From the NCBI GenBank assembly GCA_964508865.1, contig CAZDVP010000034.1:1-15526 (forward strand): 15,526 bases of DNA, written 5' to 3'. Positions within the stretch are counted from its first letter, which is position 1; every line of letters begins with the position of its first letter. Below the pieces are notes generated by a model, which worked only from the letters and a program-made list of their open reading frames with translations, made no database searches and was not told where the DNA came from. The translations under genes and the position numbers were made by a program. Source of the stretch: UBA3263 sp964508865 (lineage in GTDB: Bacteria; Bacteroidota; Bacteroidia; Bacteroidales; Muribaculaceae). Shown here piece by piece: positions 1 through 6,390 of the stretch.

Positions 1-45
1 AGACAAAACGGGAGTCAGAATGAAAACGGTTTCGTAGTTGTTCAT
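1..45 (-). CDS. rpsF: 30S ribosomal protein S6, N-terminal 15 codons only
   Basis: Read on the minus strand from the ATG at 45-43, the frame gives MNNYETVFILTPVLS and runs off the left edge. This is the conserved start of Bacteroidota ribosomal protein S6, which binds 16S rRNA together with S18. Only the first beta strand is present, so the call rests on N-terminal recognition and on the promoter placed just upstream. In this phylum rpsF is normally followed by rpsR and rplI; those genes would lie outside the window to the left (inference from family knowledge). Confidence 0.85.
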   Translation of the reverse strand, partial: MNNYETVFILTPVLS

Positions 46-94
46 TTTGGATTTGGTTGGTTTAAAAATGTGAAAAATTGCTTTTTGAGCGCCG

Positions 95-125
95 CAAAGT
101 TACGAAAATTTTTCCACACCGCAAA
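95..125 (-). promoter_or_regulatory. Bacteroidota-type promoter for rpsF
   Basis: On the minus strand, TTTG (125-122), a 19-base spacer and TAACTTTG (102-95) match the phylum consensus TTTG-N19-21-TAnnTTTG. The expected transcription start is near 90, leaving a leader of about 45 bases before the rpsF ATG. The -7 box is a perfect consensus match, as expected for a ribosomal protein operon. Confidence 0.7.
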
Positions 126-149
126 ATACTTTTGCAAATTGACCGCAAA

Positions 150-181
150 TTTGCCTCAACTAAAGGATTTTATTAACTTTG
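150..181 (+). promoter_or_regulatory. Bacteroidota-type promoter for the four-helix-bundle gene
   Basis: TTTG (150-153), 20 bases, then TAACTTTG (174-181). This is a full consensus match. Transcription should start near 185-188, so nearly the entire leader (about 30 bases) consists of the 9-mer repeats at 191-217. Its -33 box lies about 25 bases from that of the divergent rpsF promoter. Confidence 0.72.
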
Positions 182-190
182 CCCGATAAT

Positions 191-217
191 TAGTCTTATT
201 AGTCCTATTAGTCTTAT
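191..217 (+). repeat. three tandem 9-mers abutting a start codon
   Basis: The units are TAGTCTTAT, TAGTCCTAT, TAGTCTTAT. A degenerate fourth copy (ATGACCTAT, 6 of 9 matches) holds the ATG of the next gene. The repeats are in phase with the gene, and each unit begins with an in-frame TAG stop, so no upstream in-frame start can be used. There is no Shine-Dalgarno sequence; the repeats occupy its place. Confidence 0.9.
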
Positions 218-793
218 ATGACCTATAACAATGATAACTCCAACCGGCCGTTCCTCCCTTTGCGCGGGAATTATCGCTCGCTGATAGCTTTTCAGAAGTC
301 AGAATGCATATTCGACATCACGGTTCTCTTTGCGCGCAAATATATTTCTCGGGGCGATAGAACTACGGACCAGATGATTCAGGCAGCGCGCAGCGGAAAA
401 CAGAATATTGCCGAGGGGTGCGCAGCTTCCACCACTTCGCGTGAAACGGAAATCAAGTTGCTCAATGTTGCCAAAGCTTCGCTTCAGGAGCTTTTGCTGG
501 ACTACGAGGACTACTTGCGAATAAATAATCTTGAGCAATGGACTTTCGGGAATCCACGCCTCAACAAACTTCGAGAAATCTGCACTTCCAACAACGATTC
601 GGCCTATTATCGCCAGTTGTTCGATAAATGTACGCCGGAAATGGTTTGCAACCTTGCAATTACCCTGATTCATCAAGCCGACGTGTTTCTGCGCAGATTG
701 ATAGAAAGGGCAAAAGAAGATTTTTTGAAAGAAGGCGGAATTCGTGAGCAAATGACCCGAGGGCGCCTTGGGTACCGCAGTCGGGAAAAATGA
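218..793 (+). CDS. four-helix-bundle protein with C-terminal suffix domain
   Basis: This 191-residue protein belongs to the four-helix-bundle (23S rRNA intervening-sequence protein-like) family common in Bacteroidota. The family signature is QMIQAARSGKQNIAEG at residues 52-67, preceded by the ARKYISRGDRTTDQ region. Residues ~110-175 form the suffix extension, and the charged end (GGIREQMTRGRL, 173-184) is typical of that subtype. No catalytic motif is visible. The biochemical role of the family is unknown; RNA or protein binding has been suggested from fold and from members encoded in rRNA insertions. The start at 218 is fixed by in-frame TAG codons in the leader repeats. It is a single-gene unit with its own promoter, divergent from rpsF. 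Base composition is AT-richer than the genes from 1611 onward. Confidence 0.85.
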   Translation: MTYNNDNSNRPFLPLRGNYRSLIAFQKSECIFDITVLFARKYISRGDRTTDQMIQAARSGKQNIAEGCAASTTSRETEIKLLNVAKASLQELLLDYEDYLRINNLEQWTFGNPRLNKLREICTSNNDSAYYRQLFDKCTPEMVCNLAITLIHQADVFLRRLIERAKEDFLKEGGIREQMTRGRLGYRSREK

Positions 794-878
794 GTACGCT
801 GACTTTGTTCCATCCACCCCAATTCGGATGTTGTCCAAAAAAGTTTGTTTAAAATCCATTTATCTCGAAAAATTGTTG

Positions 879-886
879 TAACTTTG
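879..886 (+). promoter_or_regulatory. probable -7 box upstream of the small ORF/GNAT pair
   Basis: TAACTTTG is a perfect Bacteroidota -7 box, placed 28 bases before the ATG at 915. No good TTTG lies at the expected distance; the nearest TTTG (844-847) is 31 bases upstream, too far. A weak purine-rich SD-like AAGGA follows at 901-905. The weak -33 region would fit a promoter needing relief or help, as in autoregulated toxin-antitoxin operons (inference). Confidence 0.5.
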
Positions 887-914
887 TGTAGTTAATAAGA
901 AAGGACTATCAATT

Positions 915-1085
915 ATGGCAAGACCTATCAAAGAAACCCCTATTCTGACAGGAGAAGATGCTATCCGCTTTGAGGAAAGGATGAGAAAAGTGGAAAGCCT
1001 TACACCCGAGCAGCGCAACGAAAATACTCGAAAGCTCAAAGAAGCAGTTAAGGAGGCGAAGAAGTTTATTACTATATGCCTTTGA
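915..1085 (+). CDS. small protein, putative antitoxin partner of the GNAT gene
   Basis: A 56-residue, highly charged protein beginning MARPIKETPILTGEDAIRF and ending KEAKKFITICL. The N-terminal pattern (MARPIKETPxLxGEDAxxF) is one I recognise from small proteins encoded directly before GNAT acetyltransferases in Bacteroidota. The middle and C-terminal part (residues ~17-51, rich in Glu, Arg and Lys) should be helical. No ribbon-helix-helix (DUF1778) motif, the usual GNAT antitoxin type, is evident. The stop ends at 1085 and the GNAT start is at 1087, so the two are translationally coupled. AAGGA at 901-905 may aid initiation. The antitoxin role is inferred from size, position and coupling, not from a named domain. 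Confidence 0.7.
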   Translation: MARPIKETPILTGEDAIRFEERMRKVESLTPEQRNENTRKLKEAVKEAKKFITICL

Positions 1086-1086
1086 A

Positions 1087-1599
1087 ATGAAACTTGTCAG
1101 ACTTACCACCAATACTCCGATTGCAGACTTTGACTGTGGAGATTCGGACCTGAACAATTTTCTTGTCGAGGATGCCAAAAGCTTCCTCGACAAACGTATC
1201 GCCAACTCCTACATCCTTGAAGATGAAGGAAGCATTGCTGCGTATTTTTGCTTACTAAACGACAAAATAAGCAAACAAGAGGTCACTAATAATCAATGGA
1301 GAAGGATTAAGGACCGATTTCCTGACGGTAAAAAATTCAGTAGCTATCCGGCAATCAAGATTGGCCGGTTTGCAGTATCATCAAGGCATAGAGGATTAAA
1401 GATTGGCTCAAATCTATTGAATATCATCAAAGATTTACTTGATACAGATAGCAACTATTCTGCATTCCGCTTTATCACGGTCGATGCATACCTTTCCGCA
1501 ATACCCTTCTATGAGAAAAACGGTTTTGTTAAACTGACTCAAAAAGAAGAGAATGACCACACCCGTTTGATGTTTTTTGACATGATGGAATTGAAGTAA
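1087..1599 (+). CDS. GNAT-family N-acetyltransferase, probable toxin of a TA pair
   Basis: A 170-residue single-domain GNAT protein. GNAT toxins of the TacT/AtaT type acetylate charged aminoacyl-tRNA using acetyl-CoA. Features shared with that subgroup are the N-terminal FDCGDSDLNNFL (15-26), beta4 plus motif A IGRFAVSSRHRGLKIGSNLL (92-111), and the C-terminal FYEKNGF (141-147), whose Tyr142 sits at the usual catalytic tyrosine position. The pyrophosphate-binding loop reads RGLKIG (102-107), with Lys105 where the canonical Q/RxxGxG/A has Gly. The gene starts one base after the small protein's stop. It is AT-rich (21 G+C of 60 in bases 1261-1320), unlike downstream genes, which suggests acquisition. 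An ordinary protein or small-molecule acetyltransferase remains possible. Confidence 0.8.
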   Translation: MKLVRLTTNTPIADFDCGDSDLNNFLVEDAKSFLDKRIANSYILEDEGSIAAYFCLLNDKISKQEVTNNQWRRIKDRFPDGKKFSSYPAIKIGRFAVSSRHRGLKIGSNLLNIIKDLLDTDSNYSAFRFITVDAYLSAIPFYEKNGFVKLTQKEENDHTRLMFFDMMELK

Positions 1600-1604
1600 A
1601 TTTG
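1576..1604 (+). promoter_or_regulatory. possible weak promoter for uvrB
   Basis: TAAATTTG at 1597-1604 fits TAnnTTTG and overlaps the GNAT stop codon. TTTG at 1576-1579 is 17 bases upstream, slightly short of the usual 19-21. Initiation would fall at about 1608, practically at the uvrB ATG (1611). It may be a chance match in AT-rich DNA; otherwise uvrB is read through from the GNAT transcript. Confidence 0.3.
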
Positions 1605-1610
1605 CGGGTT

Positions 1611-3716
1611 ATGGAATTTAAATTGGATTCTGCTTATAAGCCTACGGGAGATCAGCCGCAGGCTATCGAGGCCCTGGCCAAGGGGGTCATTGAGGGCACT
1701 GACGCTCAGGTTCTGCTGGGCGTTACGGGTTCGGGCAAAACTTTCACGATGGCTAACGTTATCGCGAAGGTGCAGCGCCCGACTCTGATTCTTTCGCACA
1801 ACAAAACGCTGGCCGCACAGCTCTATTCGGAGTTCAAGCAATTCTTTCCGGAGAATTCGGTGCAGTATTTTGTTAGCTACTATGATTATTATCAGCCGGA
1901 GGCTTATATTCCGGGCATTGACCGATATATTGAAAAGGACTTGATGATCAACGACGAAATCGAGCGGCTGAGGCTGTCGACTGTTTCGGCGCTGCTGTCG
2001 GGGCGCCAGGATGTTGTGGTGGTCAGCTCGGTTAGCTGCCTGTTCGGCATGGGCAATCCGGCGGATTTCGATGCCAACGTTATTGAAATCAAGGTAGGTC
2101 AGAAAATCGGCCGCAATGACTTTTTGCGCCGGCTGGTCAGTTCACTCTATAGCCGCAACGAAGCAGACCTTTCGCGCGGCACTTTCAGAGTGAGGGGCGA
2201 CACGGTTGAAATCCGCCTGGCCTATGAGGAAATCACGGTCAGGGTGAGCTTTTGGGGCGACGAAATCGAGAGCATCAAAACGGTGCACCCGACCGACGGC
2301 GTAAGCCTCGGGGCACACGATGTTTTCAAAATTTATCCGGCCAACCTGTTCGTTACGAGCCAGGAGCGCCAGAATGCGGCGCTGAGCCAGATTGCGCTCG
2401 ACCTGGGCGAGCGCATCGGCGATTTTGAGCGGGAAGACCGCCTGCTGGAGGCGCAACGCATACGCGAACGCGTTACCTACGATATTGAAATGATTCGCGA
2501 ACTGGGCCACTGCTCGGGCATCGAGAACTATTCGCGCTATTTCGACGGCCGCCAGGCGGGCGAGCGTCCGTTTTGCCTGCTGGACTATTTCCCGAAGAAT
2601 TTCCTTACGATTATCGACGAAAGCCACGTTACGGTTCCGCAAATCCGCGCCATGTATGGCGGCGACGTTTCGCGCAAGAATAACCTGGTTGACTATGGTT
2701 TCCGCCTGCCCGCCGCGCTCGACAATCGCCCGCTAAAGTTCGAGGAGTTCGAGGCTATGGTTCCGCAAACGATTTATGTTTCGGCAACGCCGGCCGACTA
2801 TGAGCTGGCGCGGGCCGAGGGTGTAATCGTTGAGCAGGTTATCCGCCCGACGGGCCTGCTGGATCCGATAATCGAGGTCAGGCCGTCGCTGAACCAGATC
2901 GACGACCTTATGGAAGAGATCCGCCTGCGCACCGAACAGGGCGAGCGCACGCTGGTTACCACGCTGACCAAGCGGATGGCCGAGGAGCTGAACGCCTACC
3001 TGCAGAAGTTTGACATCCGAACGGCCTATATGCACAGCGACGTTGACACAATGGAACGCATTAAGATTCTCGACGATTTGCGCGCGGGAGTCTACGATGT
3101 TCTCATCGGCGTTAACCTGCTGCGCGAGGGCCTGGACCTGCCGGAGGTGAGCCTGGTTGCGATTCTCGATGCCGACAAGGAGGGCTTTTTGCGGTCGCAC
3201 CGGTCGCTGACGCAAACGGTTGGCCGCGCGGCGCGCAATCTGAACGGCCGGGTAATCATGTATGCCGACAAGGTCACCGACTCCATGCGCCAGACCATAG
3301 AGGAAACCGAGCGACGCCGCTCCATGCAGCTGGCCTACAACGAGGAGCACGGCATTACGCCGCAGGCAATCGTCAAGGCCCGCAACCGCATTGTCGGCAT
3401 GGACCGCGACGCAATCGAAGACCTGACACCGGCCGGCCGCATCGACAAACCGGGCAGCCGCCGCACTGCCGCCCAGCCGCGCCCGCGCAAGGCCGAACCG
3501 CTCCCCTACGAGCAGGAATACACGGCGAGCGTCAACCTGGCGGCCGACCCTGTTGTGGCCTACATGACTCCGGTTGAGATGCGCAAGAACATCGAAAACC
3601 TGCGCCGCCAAATGATGGCCGCGGCCAAGAAAATGGACTTCCTCGAGGCCGCCCGCCTGCGCGACGAAATGCTGAAGATGCAAACCGTTCTCGACGGAAA
3701 GGAGGCAGCGGAATGA
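1611..3716 (+). CDS. uvrB: excinuclease ABC subunit B (UvrB)
   Basis: UvrB is the damage-verification helicase-like subunit of nucleotide excision repair; it is loaded by UvrA and recruits UvrC in the cytoplasm. The 701-residue product has the family length. Visible motifs are Walker A GVTGSGKT (37-44), the damage-probing beta-hairpin with YYDYYQPEAYIPG (about 90-102), Walker B DESH (336-339), motif VI QTVGRAARN (535-543), and the C-terminal UVR coiled-coil that binds UvrC (about 650-695, with FLEAARLRDEM). I chose the ATG at 1611 because homologues begin at MEFKLxSxYxPTGDQ; the TTG at 1602 would only add three residues. The last four bases overlap the next gene (ATGA). No LexA-type operator was recognised upstream. 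GC content rises sharply here compared with the GNAT pair. Confidence 0.98.
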   Translation: MEFKLDSAYKPTGDQPQAIEALAKGVIEGTDAQVLLGVTGSGKTFTMANVIAKVQRPTLILSHNKTLAAQLYSEFKQFFPENSVQYFVSYYDYYQPEAYIPGIDRYIEKDLMINDEIERLRLSTVSALLSGRQDVVVVSSVSCLFGMGNPADFDANVIEIKVGQKIGRNDFLRRLVSSLYSRNEADLSRGTFRVRGDTVEIRLAYEEITVRVSFWGDEIESIKTVHPTDGVSLGAHDVFKIYPANLFVTSQERQNAALSQIALDLGERIGDFEREDRLLEAQRIRERVTYDIEMIRELGHCSGIENYSRYFDGRQAGERPFCLLDYFPKNFLTIIDESHVTVPQIRAMYGGDVSRKNNLVDYGFRLPAALDNRPLKFEEFEAMVPQTIYVSATPADYELARAEGVIVEQVIRPTGLLDPIIEVRPSLNQIDDLMEEIRLRTEQGERTLVTTLTKRMAEELNAYLQKFDIRTAYMHSDVDTMERIKILDDLRAGVYDVLIGVNLLREGLDLPEVSLVAILDADKEGFLRSHRSLTQTVGRAARNLNGRVIMYADKVTDSMRQTIEETERRRSMQLAYNEEHGITPQAIVKARNRIVGMDRDAIEDLTPAGRIDKPGSRRTAAQPRPRKAEPLPYEQEYTASVNLAADPVVAYMTPVEMRKNIENLRRQMMAAAKKMDFLEAARLRDEMLKMQTVLDGKEAAE
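3701..3705 (+). promoter_or_regulatory. Shine-Dalgarno-like GGAGG before the YgiQ-family start
   Basis: GGAGG lies seven bases before the ATG at 3713, inside the 3' end of uvrB. Strong SD sequences are uncommon in this phylum. Because the coding requirement (Lys-Glu-Ala codons) alone could give these bases, its use is uncertain, but the spacing is ideal and it supports the overlapping start. Confidence 0.4.
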
Positions 3717-5533
3717 TAGGCACCGATCGCTTTTTGCCCACTTCGGTCAAGGAAATGGAGGCGCTGGGGTGGGACCACGTCCACGTGGTTCTGTTTTCGG
3801 GCGACGCTTATGTCGACCACCCTTCGTTTGGCGCGGCGGTTATCGGGCGCACGCTGCAGTCGCTGGGGCTGAACGTTGCGCTGGTTCCGCAGCCGAACTG
3901 GCGCGACGACCTGCGCGATTTTAAAAAATTCGGCGCGCCGCGGCTGTTTTTCGGCATCTCGCCCGGCGCCATGGACTCGATGGTCAACCACTACACGGCG
4001 GCCCGTCGCCGCCGCCACGACGACGCCTACACTCCCGGCGGCCGCGCCGGCGCGCGCCCCGACTATCCAACGGTTGTTTACTCCGAGATTCTGCGGCGGC
4101 TCTTTCCCGACACTCCGATAATTGCCGGCGGCATCGAGGCGAGCATGCGCCGACTGAGCCACTATGACTACTGGCAAGACCGGCTGCGCCCGTCGATCAT
4201 CATGGATGCACCGGTCGATATGATAATCTACGGCATGGGCGAAAAGCCGATAACCGAGTTGGTTCGACGCCTGCAGGCCGGCCAGCGTATCGGCGAAATC
4301 ACCGACCTGCCGCAAACGGTTGTGCGCGCCCGCGCAACCGACATTCCCGCGGCCGACGAGCGCAACATTATTCTCAACAGCTATGAGCAATGCCTGGCCG
4401 ACAAGCGGCTCCAGGCAGCCAATTTCAAGCACATAGAGCAGGAAAGCAACCGCATGGAGCCGAAAATCACGCTCTGGCAGCAACATGGCCGGCGCGCCGT
4501 CAGGGTCAACCCGATGTTTGCGCCGCTGACCACCGCCGAGGTCGACGCCACGTTTGACCTGCCCTTTACGCGCCTGCCCCACCTTCGCTACCGCGGCAAA
4601 ACGATTCCGGCCTACGAAATGATCCGCCACTCGGTTTGCCTTCACCGCGGCTGCTTCGGGGGCTGCTCGTTCTGCACGATTTCGGCCCACCAGGGAAAAT
4701 TCATTGCGTCGCGCTCGCAGGAGTCAATCATGCGCGAAATCGACGCCGTTACGCGCATGCCCGACTTCAAGGGCTACATTTCCGACATCGGCGGCCCGAG
4801 CGCCAACATGTATGGCATGGGCGGCAAAGACCGCAGCAAGTGCGCCAAGTGCCTCAGGCCGAGCTGCCTGCACCCCGCACCCTGCCCCAACCTGAACAAC
4901 GACCACCGGCCGTTGACCGAAATCTACCGGCGGGTCAACGCGCTGCCGGCGGTAAAAAAGGCATTTGTTGGCTCCGGAGTGCGCTACGACCTGGCCATGG
5001 CTCCGTCGGGCTCGGCCAAAACCGACGCTGCCAACCGCGAATATATCGACGAACTGATTGCCAACCACGTCAGCGGCCGCCTGAAGATTGCGCCGGAACA
5101 CACCGAGCCCCACGTGCTGGAGCTGATGCGTAAGCCGAGTTTCGAACTGTTCTATAAGTTCCGCGACCTTTTCGACTCGGCCAACCGGCGCCACAGTCTG
5201 CGCCAGCAGCTGATTCCATACTTCATTTCGAGCCACCCGGGCTGCCGCGAGGCCGACATGGCGCAGCTTGCGGCAACGACCCGCCGGCTCGACATGCACC
5301 TGGAGCAGGTTCAGGACTTCACGCCCACGCCAATGACGCTAAGCACCGAAATCTACTATACGGGCTATCATCCCTACACGGGCAAACGCGTTTACTGCGC
5401 CACCGACCCGAAGGCCAAGGAGGCGCAGCGTGCGTTCTTTTTCTGGTACGACCCGGCGCGCAGGCCGGGAATCACGGCCTCGCTTCGGCGCATTGGCCGG
5501 CCCGACCTGATTCAGCAGATTTTAGGCCGTTAG
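3713..5533 (+). CDS. ygiQ: YgiQ-family radical SAM protein
   Basis: A 606-residue member of the YgiQ (UPF0313) family. The N-terminal portion (residues ~1-230) is a B12-binding-like/YgiQ region containing LFSGDAYVDHPSFG and IIAGGIEASMRRLSHYDYW. The radical SAM core carries the CxxxCxxC cluster motif at Cys314, Cys318 and Cys321 (CFGGCSFC), which would ligate a [4Fe-4S] cluster for SAM cleavage. A second Cys-rich stretch, CAKCLRPSCLHPAPC (about 381-395), is also family-typical. The reaction is not established for the family. It is shorter than the E. coli protein (about 740), lacking the basic C-terminal tail. Its start overlaps the uvrB stop by ATGA, so the two genes are co-translated. The stop codon overlaps the convergent phosphatidyltransferase stop. 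Confidence 0.95.
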   Translation: MIGTDRFLPTSVKEMEALGWDHVHVVLFSGDAYVDHPSFGAAVIGRTLQSLGLNVALVPQPNWRDDLRDFKKFGAPRLFFGISPGAMDSMVNHYTAARRRRHDDAYTPGGRAGARPDYPTVVYSEILRRLFPDTPIIAGGIEASMRRLSHYDYWQDRLRPSIIMDAPVDMIIYGMGEKPITELVRRLQAGQRIGEITDLPQTVVRARATDIPAADERNIILNSYEQCLADKRLQAANFKHIEQESNRMEPKITLWQQHGRRAVRVNPMFAPLTTAEVDATFDLPFTRLPHLRYRGKTIPAYEMIRHSVCLHRGCFGGCSFCTISAHQGKFIASRSQESIMREIDAVTRMPDFKGYISDIGGPSANMYGMGGKDRSKCAKCLRPSCLHPAPCPNLNNDHRPLTEIYRRVNALPAVKKAFVGSGVRYDLAMAPSGSAKTDAANREYIDELIANHVSGRLKIAPEHTEPHVLELMRKPSFELFYKFRDLFDSANRRHSLRQQLIPYFISSHPGCREADMAQLAATTRRLDMHLEQVQDFTPTPMTLSTEIYYTGYHPYTGKRVYCATDPKAKEAQRAFFFWYDPARRPGITASLRRIGRPDLIQQILGR

Positions 5534-6390
5534 AGCAGCGAACGGCAGGCGGCTTCGTGGCGGGCAATCATGTAGATGAGAATCAGGTTGCCCAAAACGA
5601 GTTCGCATGCAAAGTAGACCCAGGGCACACCGCAAAGCAGAGTGACGGCAATGGTTATCGAGCGCCAGTTGAAGGTCAGGGCGTTGGCCCACTTCATCAG
5701 CGGCAGGCTCTTTTGGCGGAACTCGGCGGGGAGCTCGCCGCGGCGGCGCAGCTTCTGGGCGTTGGCGGTCAGGGCCTCCTGGCAGCGGGTGTAGCCCAGA
5801 TAGAGGCTCTGAATAAGCCGGTCGAAGCCTTTGGCGTCCTTGAGCTTCTCGCGCAGGTCGGCGGAGTCGGAGAGCTCGCTCTTGCCGTTGACGACCTGAA
5901 GGTGCATCTGGCGATAATAGTCGGCCATGGCAGCCTGGAAAGCATGGCAGGCACCGGCGGCTACGGCCAGCACCCACACCACCCAGGAGTGGTTGGCGAA
6001 CCAGTCGATGGTCAGATTGGTGCGCAGGCAGATGCAAACGTAGATTGAAATAAACCAGAAGTCGCCGGCCATGCCGTCGAGAATGCGGCCCAGAGGGGAA
6101 TACTGCTTGGTCATGCGCGCCAGCTGGCCGTCGGCACTGTCGAACGAATTGGCGAGCACCAGCAGGAGCAGGCCGCAGATGTTGACCCAGATATTGACCG
6201 GGTAGAAGCAGATTCCGGCGGCCACACCTATAAATATGGAGGCGATGGTTATGGCATTGGGCGTGATTCCGAGGCGTTCGGCAAGTTTTGCCTCCGCAAA
6301 ACCGATGCGGCGGTAAAAGTAAATGTCGATGTGCTCCTCGGTGTCGAGGCTCTTGAGGGTTGATTTGAAGTCGGTTTTGGTATCGGTCAT
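5530..6390 (-). CDS. CDP-alcohol phosphatidyltransferase family membrane protein
   Basis: A 286-residue integral membrane enzyme of the family that moves a phosphoalcohol from a CDP-alcohol to an acceptor. The signature is D84xxD87G88xxA91R92, eight residues, then G101xxxD105. The last Asp comes at D110, one residue later than the D105xxxD expected from the consensus, because the segment reads LDGMAGD. Several hydrophobic segments (about 46-63, 68-82, 111-125, 134-153, 245-275) fit a six-helix membrane protein. Residues ~160-240 form a hydrophilic stretch that is long for the family. The start overlaps the stop of the ATP-grasp-like gene by four bases (ATGA). The stop (TAA, 5532-5530) overlaps the convergent YgiQ-family stop. 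Substrates cannot be named; inositol-phosphate or another phosphoalcohol is possible from family knowledge. Confidence 0.9.
   Translation of the reverse strand: MTDTKTDFKSTLKSLDTEEHIDIYFYRRIGFAEAKLAERLGITPNAITIASIFIGVAAGICFYPVNIWVNICGLLLLVLANSFDSADGQLARMTKQYSPLGRILDGMAGDFWFISIYVCICLRTNLTIDWFANHSWVVWVLAVAAGACHAFQAAMADYYRQMHLQVVNGKSELSDSADLREKLKDAKGFDRLIQSLYLGYTRCQEALTANAQKLRRRGELPAEFRQKSLPLMKWANALTFNWRSITIAVTLLCGVPWVYFACELVLGNLILIYMIARHEAACRSLL

Noticed and set aside
71..88. Possible hairpin AAAAAGCAATTTTT in the rpsF leader
   Set aside because: Only A-T pairs in the stem, so it is too weak to call a regulatory RNA structure; no S6:S18-binding motif was seen.
794..914. Search for an extra gene or operator between the four-helix-bundle and small ORF
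   Set aside because: Nothing beyond the -7 box and SD-like AAGGA. A TGACTTTG at about 798 lacks the TA start and a -33 partner.
2733..3683. Long open minus-strand frame opposite uvrB
   Set aside because: It is antisense to a certain uvrB; its product is low-complexity (Ala, Val, Arg, Gly rich) without a known domain. High GC keeps such frames open.
3560..4690. 376-codon minus-strand frame across the uvrB/ygiQ junction
   Set aside because: Spans two well-supported opposite-strand genes and has a low-complexity product.
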